From assembly GCF_023856365.1 (NCBI RefSeq), contig NC_064542.1:23035838-23099837 (forward strand): DNA of 64,000 nucleotides, in the 5' to 3' direction. The position numbers and the translations under genes are program-made. Shown piece after piece: positions 34,851 through 47,095 of this stretch. Below the pieces are notes generated by a model that saw only the letters and a program-made list of their open reading frames with translations, was not told the origin of the DNA and made no database searches. The first letter of the stretch is position 1. Each line of letters opens with the position of its first letter. The DNA is from Brienomyrus brachyistius. Its lineage: Eukaryota > Chordata > Actinopteri > Osteoglossiformes > Mormyridae.

Positions 34851-37800
34851 GGGTTATTTCCTAATTTGTCATTTGCAGTTTTTCGTTTCATTCTCTGAGT
34901 GGGGAATGTGGACCTAAAGGACTGTTGGCTGAAGTCCAGGCTCACAACAGCTCTGGGCTGATGCCAGACCAGGCATGTAAAACTACAAGCAGCAGTCATG
35001 CCTAAAAAGTCCTCAAAAGAAATACATGCCCTGAAAACGTCCATTTTATTGAACAATTGTTTGGGGTGGGGTGGGGGGGGGTTGTTGGTATATCATGCAA
35101 CACTGTGCTGCTCACTGCCACTGTCACAGAAATGGCAATAACCCAAAACGAGTCGGTGTTTTTCTGGTCTGCTGCTCACTCGACTCTCCCTCTGTGTGTC
35201 ACCGATGGTAGGCATGACATTAAAATGACAATGGTCTAATTGTGATGCTGCATCTATTTCCATTATAGCCTCTTGCTCGTGTATGTATGATATGGCAAAA
35301 TAGCTTTTCTAATTTAAATACTCTATGTTGCATAGTAGTTTCTGAAGCTGGCCTGCGGACCAAGTCTGTATGATTGCAGGAATCCTGTGGCTTCGGGCCT
35401 CTTGAAGAACGAGTACATTTCTTTTTCTTTTTGTGCTGCATTTTCACAAGCGATTAATATGGAAAATTCCATTTTATGGTTTATTTTACTGCAAGTTATG
35501 ATTTTTACTATGCCCTTTCCTTTCATTATAGTAAACATGATTATACTGTTTACAACAGTGCTGCGTTAAAGTCAAATTAACCCACCCTAACATCTGTCCG
35601 TTTACAGGAAGCAAAACTCAGCAGCCTTTCTGTGCCGCAGCAGGGATTATCTGTGACCAAGGAAAGAGCCCTGTGGGGTGGGGGGTCTGCTGGTTTTCTC
35701 CTCAGGTGCGTGCATGTGTATGCCGGCATTAAGTGGACATTTGCACTTAATCTAGGTGAAAGTTGAATAACCACGGCATCCATCCTTCACTTCCAAAGAG
35801 AACAGACCCTATTGGCTGGAGGAGTGGTCTGCAAGGGCAGGTTATACATTATAAATGGTTTGATTTTTTTTCCCCCATTGGGTGTGTCAGCCAGTGCTCC
35901 TAGAACCCCCTCCCCAGCGCACACACATTTACACACCGCTTCTGCATGCTTCTTTCATCTGAACCTGAAACGTAATCATTTTAAATATCACTTTTGTTTT
36001 CTTTTTTATGTATTTATATATTTTTTTCCACTTCAGCGGCAGACCTCTGTAATGCAGCTGGCTGATCAGACTGTTCCGTGATCGTTTCTACTTCAGGCGT
36101 GTAACCGCACAGCACAGTCTCAAACATGATTGTAATCGCAGGCAGTGGCATCTGAAGATGCACAGAAAAGGTCAGGGAGGATGTGAGGGGGCCTGCAGTC
36201 AGGAAGGCGGTTAAGGAAAGTACCCTTTGTCGCAGGCATTTGCGAGAGAACGAGATGCCGGCCAAGATGGCATGCCGAACATTCTTCTTAAAGCTTGGAC
36301 CCCTACTGTCCATGCCGCTAAACGAATCTGAAGTCTGCAAGAGCCCGTCTGTGGCAACGCTGCGTGCAGCAACTCGCCAGGAGAAATGCCGCATGCGACG
36401 TGCTTGTGAGATGGGAGCCTGCTCTGTCTGCTGCATCCCGAGGCTGTCAGCGTGAAATCTCCTCAGTATTACCTTGGAAATGTTGTGCTTTTCTCTCTTC
36501 TTTTAAGAAACTTTTTTTGCAGTAAGAATGTAAATACAGAAAAGTAAATACATTTCATTTGACTCTCAACCATGTTCTCCTGGTCTAAAGTGAATGGACA
36601 ATTATTCACATGTAGGTTTGGATAGTCTGTCGGTGTATATGGGAGTGTATTTCGAAGACGTTTTGTAGCATTACGCTTTTTATCTCTGTATGAAAGCCTG
36701 CTGACGTCTGTATCGCCTGTCCTGCTGCCAGTCATACTTCTGTTGGCTTGTTTTAACATAAGCCCTGACATTATAGGAAATCTCCTTCAATGGCATGGTG
36801 CTGTCGGGGCCAGTTAGGCTGCAGGCTTATCCTGCCTGCTCTGGTCTCTTGGAGCTCATTAGAGAGGCACTCCCCTCTGAGTCAGTGGTTGGGATGTGAG
36901 CCTGCCATTTTAACTGTTCTTCTTGCATGCCTGCTGATGTTCCACATGCTTGGTGAGGTGGGTGATACACCTGCTACTGTGTCTGTTCCTTAATCCTAAA
37001 AATGCTAAATGCACATTGCACCACCACCAAAGTATTTTTTTCTTTTTCTTCTGAATCAGGTGTTATTACACTGATAACTGAGATAACAGATAATGACATG
37101 TTTTGGCTAATGGAGAGATTGCATTATTTCTCTTTTTTGAGTTTCTCTGATGTGGGATGCAGTCGCTTTAAAAGATAGCATTGGTGATTTTTAAAACCTC
37201 CTGCTGTGATGTGGTGTTGCTCTATCTGTGCCGATGAGGCACCAGCTGACGAAGTCTTAATGGTGATCGTTCTGCTTCTCTGTAGGATCTCATGAAAAGA
37301 CCTGCAAATTTATAACCCATTTTTGGCTTCATCTCTTGAGGTCTGATAACCGTACCCCTTCATTTTTAATCATTTATGAATAATTAAATTCCTAAATAAT
37401 GAGGTTGAACAAATAATTTGAGTGTAAACATGCTTGTCCATTTTCGGTTTAGTGTAATCCACAGCATCTTGTGCATGCGCAGTGCTCAGCCTTATCATTA
37501 AACCTGGTGACAAAGGTTGATGGTTTATGTCCCTTGGTAGCACTGAGTTGAGCCAATGACTGATTGCTGCAGTAAACCCATTCATTAAACCAGTGTCCTC
37601 TTGAGTAAGAGGCTTAGCCAAACTAACTGATGGACATAGAGGCCAGCTGATTGGTATGACTACATAGCAGCTCGAGTCAATGGCTGCCTTCGCGTCCAGT
37701 TGAGGTAGCCCTCCCCTCTGTTTTATTGATGGAGAGATTATGGGAGGCCAGCCTTGATTTATGTTGGGTCTTTTGGACTCGTTTTGAAAAAGGCAGTCTG

Positions 37801-39659
37801 TCCCACACCCTGGAATGTGGAAGAATATGAGCTCAGCCCTGTATGGAAAGTTACCCTCTCTGTAAAGTGACACATAACAGAATGTAATACTAGGTTACTC
37901 AGGTCCTTGCGATGCTGCTGATTTGTCAAATATTGTTCTCTCTCTCTCTCTCTCTCTCTCGGCTCCTGTTATAAAAAATCATTGAAGAACATACAAGGAA
38001 GCAGTTTGCTTTATGAACGATTGGGAGAAAACTCCCAGCGTGCGTATGCTGCCTCCACTCTTTCCATTTTGTCTCGAGTGTCACTTGCGCTTATGTAGCT
38101 GTCAACAGGCCATCCAAATGTCAGATGTCGGCTAGTTTGACTGCATGACCTTGGTAATTACAGCTAGAGCCTCAGGTCTGTGTTTAATGGATCTAAACGG
38201 AGCCTCAAACTTGCAGAGCAAACAAACTGCACAGCATTTACAGACCTGCCCCCTCTTGCAGTCTGACGTTCCCGCTAGACTGATGCAATAAGCTGTCCTA
38301 TCAAAGCTGACCGGTTTCTGATTTGAGATGAAGCCGGTAAAGTAAATGAATTTCATGCCCCGGCAACCCTGAAATCGCAGGGCATGCGTAGGCAGCTGCA
38401 CCATCTGAGCCCCTTACCAGGGGTTAAATGGCATCACCCCCCCAGCATCACGTTAAGCCAAACCAACTGCTTTTGAACACTAAAGTGATATGGCACATGC
38501 CTCGGTTGTTCTGAAATGCGTACTGCGAGCATAAGAGTGTGGTAGAAGATCTTCCTGATAGAATGTGCTATTGACGGTTTGTGTTTCTTGTGGATGCTGA
38601 GTCGACGCAGTCCCATGACAGTACCCGTGCTTTCGGAATTGGAACCATTTTACCGGGTCAAGTGCTGAGCCGTGCAATAAAAGCCCCCTGTCTTGGCAAT
38701 GGGATCGCCCCTGGTCTCACATGTCCACGCTTCCTAGCTGACGAACAAGTGACATGTCTGTACCACTGCCCATAACCTGCGTCCTCAGCTGTCTGGCGTC
38801 ACAAATTGATTTTATTTCCAACTCAGGGGATTGGTGGCCCGTGGGGTGACAAACTGCAGGAGGTGGCACAGTGTGGTCATGTTACATCAAGGCGGTGTTT
38901 TTGTCTACATGTTTTCAGCAAACTGCTCCCAGACCAGCCTGGCATGACACACCCATATCATGGCTGAAAGGTAGACAGGGACAAAAAAAAATCACATGAG
39001 CTCATGGAAGGGACTGCTCTCCTGTCTCTCCCTGAAACTCATTGCCTCCCCATTGTCATAGCCTTGCATATCCTCACCATCACCTGGTGTGTTTGGAAGT
39101 TCATTTTCTCAAGTTTTTCTTTCTGGCATTACCCATGGATGTGCACTACCAATTTGGGACATCACTGTGGAGAACACTGACATCCTGGAAGCTGGGTCTG
39201 CTGGTAGCACTGTCTCCGTTCCTTCACCTAATGCCGATTTAATAGGTGTTGAATGCGATGGCTTTATCTCCTCTAGGGTTGTGTGATCCTTATTTAGATA
39301 CTGTCACATGGTGGCTGTCCTTGGTCGTGTATTGACCATTATCGATTGGACAGGCTGCTTAAAGGGTAAATGAGGTGCTGGCAAATATGTGTCGTAGATG
39401 CAGACCATCAGAATTGTGTGTGTTTTTCCTTGCTAGTTGCTCATTCGCAAATTAAATTGTCATTGTTTTGGAAGCAATTAATGAAATGTGTATGATTATT
39501 CAAAGCTCTGTCCAGTCTTATTAAGGTGAAGTTAAGAAAAGGCACAGTATACTTAGAAGACAAGTTTTGAATAAAAGAAAGATAGGTGGTTAATATTCCT
39601 TGTGAGTTTGTTTGAAGCTATGTTCTCCTGGCACAGCAAAGATTTGATTTTAGAATTTA
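34851..39659. other. Gene-free stretch
   Basis: No convincing exon was found. A (CT)n run lies at 37941-37960. The interval 37060-37380 is AT-rich with GATA- and homeodomain-like sites and may be regulatory. The open frames at 36014-36455 on both strands and at 37370-37873 show no recognisable domain. Confidence 0.5.
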
Positions 39660-39900
39660 GTGATTAATTGTCATTGTTGACACACCACAGCACACAGTGC
39701 ACAACAACGAAATGTGTTCTCTGCATTTAACCCATATGTGACAGTGTGACATAGCAGGGGGCAGCTAATTCAGTAGCCGGGGAGCAGTGCTTGGGGGCGG
39801 TACCTTGCTCAGGGTACATCAGTGGTGTCTTGCTGGTTGGGGATTTGAACCTACAATCTTTGCCAGTGTTGTTTATGAACACTGTAATTAGACACCAACA
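39660..39900 (-). repeat. tRNA-derived SINE of a second family
   Basis: On the plus strand the body reads CACACCACAGCACACAGTGC, AACAACGAAATGTGTTCTCT and GCATTTAACCCAT. The right part contains GGATTTGAACCT, the inverse of a box B (AGGTTCAAATCC). The tRNA-like head is therefore on the right and the element is on the minus strand. It belongs to a different SINE family from the four copies listed above. Confidence 0.65.
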
Positions 39901-42900
39901 CAACTGAAACAACTGTACAAGGCAGATGAATCTGTGCGTTCGTATCGGCTGTGTTGAAATCCTCAAGGTTTGATTTGCTGGAAATAAAATAACCTCATAG
40001 ATCCCTGGCTGGTCAAAACCATGAGGTTTTAATGATGGTGGCTTGGGGAGGCTGCTGGGCTGACCTAGGAGAAGACGCTGGCTCGGCTAAAGCGATACTG
40101 CATAAGCATGCAGTGATTTTCATTTGGTAGTGCTGGTGTTCTTGACCTCGTGTTGCGGTCGATGCTGTGACTGATGTGAGTCGTTCTTGTTTGATATGTC
40201 CCTGCAACAGTTTTTTTTTTTTGCCTTTCTCAATTAACTCTGAACAACTTGTGGGAATGAATAGTGTTCATCCCTGTCGCCCTTGGAGCAAGGACAGGTT
40301 CAGCTGATGTATGTGTGATTGTTTAGCTGCTGTATAGATCCAGAGTGAGTATGAGGTCACCAGTGGGAGAGGATTGGGCTTCGGGAATTTGGGCACAGCT
40401 GAAGCTGCTAATTGCTGGGGCCATGACTGCAGGGTCTCCCAGCTAGTACATCTCTGTGTAGGTGCATCATTTACACCAACCTCTAGGTCTCCATTCGGCA
40501 TCTTTAAAACATAAAAAGTGCTTGAACCTTAGAACGGGGGTCTTTGGAGTATTAGGGACTCTCGGGTCGGAACAGAAAAAAAAAACTTGAGGGATCCACA
40601 GTTCTTATTTACGTAGTGGCATATTAGTGGTAGGAGTTCCTTAAATGTCCCTTTTCGTTTGGGCGTCCTTGGTTTATGAAAATGAAAATCCCAATCTTGG
40701 AATAATGACAATGTGTTTTGTCTAAAGCCTTTCTGGATGCGTTCTGGCTCAGACCAGCCTCAGCAAGGCCCAGCGACATTTCACCTACTGCAATGTGAGC
40801 CCCGGGTATCATTACGCCTGTCGCCCTGTCATGTTTAAAAGCTTGCGTCTGGCCTGAAACACATCCGCTGGACCCTCTGAGGATTCTCAGGCTCCGTCCT
40901 GTCAAGAAGCCCGCCCCAGCGTCTGGCTTCCCCCCCCCCCCCCCCCCCACTCAGGCGGTGTCATCCAGTGCCGCTCTTCAGCCCGCTAAGATAAATGAGC
41001 GGCACGTCGCCACGGTCACTGCAGGCCATCGTGTCTCTGCTCAAACAGGGAAACATTGAGATGCCTCTTTAATCAACAATCTCACAGCCCTGTTGGTTAA
41101 ATGGCTCTCTTCCCATTTAACTGTGGGCCAGAGGACATTGGAACAACACTTTTCTGAAGTTTATTTTTCTATTTTCATTTGCATATTAAGCCTTGTTGTG
41201 TTAAAGCATATGTTGTCCCTAATATGGGCACTCATTCTGTTTTTAATACTGATTTAGTCTTATGGTCTAGAATATCATACAAGATTGGGGTCCCTGATAT
41301 ATTCTCTATGTCTAAGGTTTGCTGGGTGGAGGCCTGTCACTCTGTCACTTAACCCGCCAGTTTCTACCGTTTTTATTATCATATTCGGGGCTCATCAGCT
41401 ACCTGGCCAGCACTTGGGAGTTTGGGAGTCAAGTCTGCTGGGTTGGTAGTAGTGAACACTGAGAGTCATGAATGGAGCTCTCTGCGGTTACCACTTCCCA
41501 AATGATATGGGCTCAGAGGTCCATTAGAAGCATTCAAGGCTCTTATGTGTATGATGAAGGAAATGGTGTGAGAGTGACCATGGTGCTGCATCACATGGAC
41601 AGCATTAATATGCTATGTTACATCTGTAATTTGTATAAACTGCTTCACATAGATCATTACTAGGTGGACATGCTCTTTATTTTACGGTCAATGTGTTCTG
41701 ACTGGCATTACCTTCATGTGACTGCTTTGTTTTGTGTATGAAGTTTAGCAAACATTTCATGAATCGCTGAAGGAATCTAGTGATCCAGGTGCAGTGATGC
41801 TAGGTAGGTTCTGGAGGCTGGGAGCACAGTCCAGCTCTTGGGTCCTCCTGAACACCATGTACTGTACGCCCTGGCCATTCAAAAGTGGCCTGCATCTGCG
41901 TGTTACTCTTCCAGTGTCCCCAGTGAGGCATTTCCAGTTTTATTTGTTAACCACCAGGAACATTTAAATAGTGGTATCAGTTTAATGCTCTAAAACAATT
42001 GTTTTTAATATTTTCTTATGCTCTGTAATGCACCTTAATGCACCATGATGTGACTGTTAGGGTGAGGTGGTGCATGGGCCTACCCGGGGCAATGCATACC
42101 TTCGTGCTTTTCATCAGATGGACTTTGACCAAATCTCTGAAGACATTCTTATGGTGCCCAAATCTTCCCGGTGTCATGGTGGCACTTGTTCATTCCAGGT
42201 TTTCTTCTCGGAGGCTTCACTTTCCCTTTTCCAGAGCAGGAAGCCAAGTTATTCAGCATCTGCCTAGAAAGCATGAATAGGAATTGTAAAGCCTTGATTT
42301 GCTTCAAGAATCATAATGAAACACAGTCAGCAGATATCATCTCGCTGAACGTTTCTTATAGGTCCCTTGACAGTGCTAGAAATCTTTACAGGTAGGAAGT
42401 TCTTCTGTGGCCATTTGCATTACATTGTCTCATTAGTACAGGTGTTGCTGCTCTTCCAGGCAGGATCACCTGCCCATTTGCCCGCTGTTTCAGAGCTGGC
42501 ATCTAAAAGCTGCCTGAATATCAGTCAGCGACGCCCCTCCATCTGTGGCTGCTGAAAGCCCGTAATGCATCTGCTGCCTCTTTTCAAAGCCAACATCATT
42601 TTTTGGTGTTTTAAAATGAATACAGTTTCATATAATTGGTTTGGTTGTCTAAATAAATGATTTTCTCTTATCAAAGTTATTTCTATTTAACTGTTAATTA
42701 TATTGTTCGGGAAAATGGTATAAATTTCCCCTATTGAAGTTGATGAATATATTAATTACTTATTCCCAATAATTATTTCAATAGCACAAAGTCATTGATA
42801 AATTAGGTTTGCTGTTGTGGCCGTGCAGTACGTACTAAATCCATTACTGGTGAATCAATTAATGCTGTAATTTGAATGTGTGTGTGTATAGTTTTCTGGG

Positions 42901-43680
42901 AGAGGCGGCTCCTCTGTAGTCATCTTATCGATCAAGCTTTGCACCAGAAAATAACTTCTCTACAGCTGAGTTAAAGCGTGTAAATTATGTAGAAGGAAAA
43001 AGCTGTATTGTCCACCAGGGCTGAGCTGGAATTGACTGTTGGAAGGACCCCCCTCCCCCCCGCCCTGTACATTCATACACATGTTTATCTTGCCCAGCTG
43101 GAGTGATTTCATTAAGCAATTACACACACATGCAGGCCAGATGCCTGGCAGGGAAGGTGATCAGCGGCACAAGGCCCTAATAAAAGGACGCTATGCTAAT
43201 CAGCTAGGAAATGAAATCATCTTTCTTGTAGCAAGCTTGTGCATTCTTGTGCTGTTTCATAAATGCATGTGTGTCATGAGACTGTCTGCCAGATGGATCG
43301 CTGGCTGACCTGGGGCCTGCGTCTCCCATAGCCATCCACCTCACACAGCAATTGGCGTAGGATTCGCCCTGTTTTCGATCAACGGTGGCAGCAGGTGTGT
43401 TTGTTTTGGGAGGATTCTCGAGATGAACTCTTCAGGCCCAGCTCGGGCTGCCTTCAACTCCCTGACCAGCTACTAAGATGTTGTTTGAGCAGCTGAAGTT
43501 ACTGTCCTACTACCTGCTGTACTTCTGAACAACCTTTATGGAAGTGATTTAAATTATTTATGCTACTTGCATTTATGTTATTTGTATGATATGCTTAGAC
43601 ACAGTTGACATCCTTTCAGTCTAGTTTTACAACCATATATATATATAAGTAAAAAGTTTTGACTTCAGCAGTCTTTCCCC
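39901..43680. other. Gene-free stretch with conserved-element-like blocks
   Basis: No convincing exon was found. A poly-C run lies at about 40931-40949. Blocks at 40980-41200 (with an octamer ATTTGCAT near 41177), 42590-42880 and 43100-43300 have the composition of vertebrate conserved non-coding elements. Confidence 0.5.
42590..42880. promoter_or_regulatory. Candidate conserved non-coding element
   Basis: An AT-rich, repeat-free block with many TAAT, ATTA and AATCAATTAAT homeodomain-type sites, TTGATAA-type sites and no open reading frame. The texture resembles vertebrate developmental enhancers, but conservation cannot be tested from this window alone. Confidence 0.3.
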
Positions 43681-43696
43681 AAAAATATGAACCACA

Positions 43697-43890
43697 GAGA
43701 TCCACTCCTCATCCATGTGGAAATCGCATGTATTTGTCCTCTGTGATCCACTCCTCATCCATGTGGAAATCGCATGTATTTGTCCTCTGAGATGCACCCC
43801 TCATCCATGTGGAAATTGCATGTATTTATCCTCTGAGATCCACCCCTCATCCATGTGGAAATCGCATGTATTTGTCCTCTGAGATCCACC
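43697..43890. repeat. 46-bp minisatellite, four full units
   Basis: The unit begins GATCCACTCCTCATCCATGT and ends TGTATTTGTCCTCTGA. Successive TCCACTCC or TGCACCCC positions at 43701, 43747, 43793, 43839 and 43885 give an exact period of 46 bases, with few differences between units. The array ends in a G-rich run (43891-43907). Confidence 0.95.
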
Positions 43891-43909
43891 CGGGGGGGGA
43901 GGGGGGGTA

Positions 43910-46683
43910 TTATTGGCACAGCACACACTGTGATGGAGAATCATTATTTATTATAATACTGACTGGAGCAATGGTGAAATTGAAAACCCCCTTCCTCTCT
44001 TCTCCTCAGCCCTGGTGAATGTCCGGACAGGGCAGCCTACTTCCCACTGGAAATGGGGTTGGGGAGGGGGTGGAGTTGAGGGTGGCTCATGGTTTCATTT
44101 CAGCACAGGGTAAAACAATCTGCTGCTGGATGAAATGGTAGACTTTGCCCCCACACTGCCTTCTCGCGTGCCGCGGGGGGGCAGGACAGAGCCATGATAC
44201 AACTGGTTGTTTAAATTACCTGGCCTTTTCATCGTCTGAAGTAGGTTAGTTGTTCCTGCTCTCTGCTGTGCGTGCCTATATCCCGTGGCAGTGTATCTTA
44301 AAATTGTGTTTCTTATCTGTTGCATTCATGTCCTAGGCCAGCTCTGTGTAACTGTGAACTGTTGGCTGCTCCCATATGATATTCTAGTCTGTTCTTCATC
44401 ATGGTTTTTTTTTTTTGAGAGCTGACTTAAAAAAATGACCCTTTCTCATTTAAAGTTATCCTTATTCTTCAATAAATTTCTCTTCCATTCATTTCTTCTA
44501 CCAGGAGTCATTTATTATGAATGGCTGAAGGACAGGATCGTTAAGGCATATTCCCATCATAAATACGGGGAAATTTATTGTCACGTCTTGTTAAAATACA
44601 TGCAGTGCCCTAAATGTTTCAGTACCCTTTGACAGAGTTGTTGAACTGGTCCCCTTTGACTTTGATAGATGTTTGATGACATGCTGTTGTCTGCCATTGT
44701 AATTAATGAAATGTGTATGTTAACAAACCAAGCAGGGAGCATTTATCCAAATTTACCATCCATCTTTAGCTTTAAATACCCGAATTTGAGTTTTTTAGGT
44801 TTCTGCGAAGGCATGTTGCTTGGATGATGCTTTTATTGACTTTGAAATGCCCATATAATGTTACCACATAGCGGCCCCCAGGTTTGGTGGTTTTTAGTTT
44901 GATGGGCTTGTAAATTGGGGCTTAATTCAGGAGAGCTCTGTTCTGGATTATGGGTGGGCCTGGTCTCAGACTTTGTCTCCCCCTCTACCACACTCCCCAA
45001 TAGGCATTTCACATATCTCACCAGTGAAATATGACCAAATCAAAGAGAACTTATTGGAATCTAAGTCTGTTTGTTAATAACACAAATATAAGGATTATTA
45101 TTTTGTACTTCTGTGATGTTTAAGCCTTGTGAGAACAGCCTTGATCAGCAGAGCGAATTCTTGCTCATATTTGTCATGTGGCTAATGAGTGCGAGCCTGT
45201 GAGGTGATTTGTTTGTGCCCCCACCTTGCCGTAATTAGGCCATTGGAAAAAAAGGAAAAACACTCCTTTAAGATTTAATTAAATTTCTTCTTTAAAATCC
45301 CATTTGATGGGGGTGGAGCAAATTGGCTTTCATTTAAAATAAACCCATAAACTTCCTATGCATAAATCAGCTTCTCTGATGAGTTCCAGTCTGATGAATG
45401 CACTCAAAGGGACACGCAAATGTCAGGCACGTGAATTTGGAAAAAAGACATCAACAGAGAAAAAAGAATTTGTAACATTTTGCATTGCTAACAGGCTAGT
45501 TCTTTTGTTGGCTGTTCTTTCTGCAATTAGAATCCTTCTTAATATTTGTTAAAACAGTTGAGTAGAAGCATCATATTTTCTGATCATATTCTCTCGCTAT
45601 CTTTTTTTTTCCCTCTCTTGTTGACGGCTGGAAAATGATATACTTGGAACCATTTGCAGTACTTGTGAATGCTACTTTCCAAATGGAGATGGACTGGGTG
45701 TGTTTGAAGTCAGGCTGGTGTTCCTGTATTGAGCCTTGCGCTCTACTCGGGACTTGTGCGGGCCAAGCGAGATGTCAGTGATCTTGTGAGAAAGTGCTCA
45801 ATAGCACTGCATGACACAGGCCACTGCCCAGTGTGGGTTAATCTTGAGAAATCTGTTAAATTCCATCTTACATATTGCCGCTGTGTTCCCCAGGTTTAGA
45901 AATGGACATACTGCACAGCACTGTGATGCTTCTTTCCGTAACACATGCACTGATGCCTTCAAAGGACATCACTGGCATAATTTCCTGTTTCGTGATCGGG
46001 GCAAAAAAGGTATCACACTCAAGTCATTTTGCGTTTCTCCGCAGAAGGAGAATCGATATGCTGTCCTGTTTTGCCGGCGACGTGTCCTTTTCTTCTGCAT
46101 GGTCAGGACACGTTTTCGTTGTGTACTGGACCTGATAGCCATATACAATTTGAAACAGCCTGTCTGTGGATCCTAACTTTAATATTTTTTAGCAATGGAA
46201 TATTTGTTGTAACCAATTTAAATTCTTCAGTGATACCAGATTTCTAACTGTGATGAAGCCTAAGGCAAACAGTAAAATACATGCAAGTGCAAGATTGACT
46301 CCCCCCCCCCCCCAAAAAAAAAAAAAAAAAGTTATGTTAAAGCAAATGTAGCTGAAGCTTCTTCCCCTTACACACCACACTGCAAAAGTCCCCTTATCTT
46401 TACTTTTTCACTGGTGCCAAGGGGTGAATGTGAGATCATTTCACTTGAATAACCATTCCATTTAGACCCCCAAACAGCCCCATGTGGCTAAATGTGTGGA
46501 GGCCATTTGTCATCAGGACAGTATTACTGTGGGATTCCATTTTTATTATTTTTTTAACTCCCCGTTTCCTGTTCTGCATTCTGTCAGACCAACTGGATGT
46601 ATCTGTCTGGATTTTTGCTTTAAATGCAGGGGCTGAAGATAAGGTACAGGTAGGTTTTTCTGGAGGCTAGTGAATTAGCTTTA
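43910..46683. other. Gene-free stretch
   Basis: No convincing exon was found. A conserved-element-like block lies at 45170-45330. A C-run followed by an A-run at 46301-46330 marks a low-complexity junction. Confidence 0.5.
45170..45330. promoter_or_regulatory. Candidate conserved non-coding element
   Basis: The block contains GCCGTAATTAGGCCATTGG and TTTAATTAAATTTC, with no repeat or reading frame. TAATTA palindromes are homeodomain binding cores. This is inferred from texture only. Confidence 0.3.
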
Positions 46684-47095
46684 GGTGATGCTGATGGATT
46701 GGATACAGGTGGGGCTGGTAGCTTGCGTATAGGCTGGTTTTTATGGGAGCTGGTGGACTGGGTACAGGTGGGGCTGGCAGCTTGGGTATAGGCTGGTTTT
46801 TATGGGAGCTGGTGGATTGGGTACAGGTGGGGCTGGCAGCTTGGGTATAGGCTGGTTTTTATGGGAGCTGGTGGATTGGGTACCGGTGGGGCTGGCAGCT
46901 TGCGTATAGGCTGGTTTTTATGGGAGCTGGTGGATTGGGTACAGGTGGGGCTGGCAGCTTGGGTATAGGCTGGTTTTTATGGGAGCTGGTGGATTGGGTA
47001 CAGGTGGGGCTGGCAGCTTGGGTATAGGCTGGTTTTTATGGGAGCTGGTGGATTGGGTACAGGTGGTGCTGGCATCGTATGTATGGCTCGGTTTT
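46684..47095. repeat. 59-bp minisatellite, about seven units
   Basis: The unit starts GGGAGCTGGTGGATTGGGTA and ends GGTATAGGCTGGTTTTTAT. Unit starts at 46745, 46804, 46863, 46922, 46981 and 47040 give an exact 59-base period. Units differ by one to three bases, and the first and last are the most diverged. The minus-strand open frame across part of it (46918-47127) gives a proline-rich repeat only because the units lack stops. Confidence 0.95.

Noticed and set aside
36014..36455. Overlapping open frames of 140 and 90 residues on opposite strands
   Set aside because: Neither shows a recognisable domain or convincing splice context; probably chance.
37370..37873. 167-residue minus-strand open frame
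   Set aside because: No domain, no homologue recognised, and ordinary non-coding composition.
43697..43890. Regular repeats resembling a CRISPR array
   Set aside because: The units are directly adjacent with no unique spacers, and the DNA is vertebrate; this is a minisatellite.
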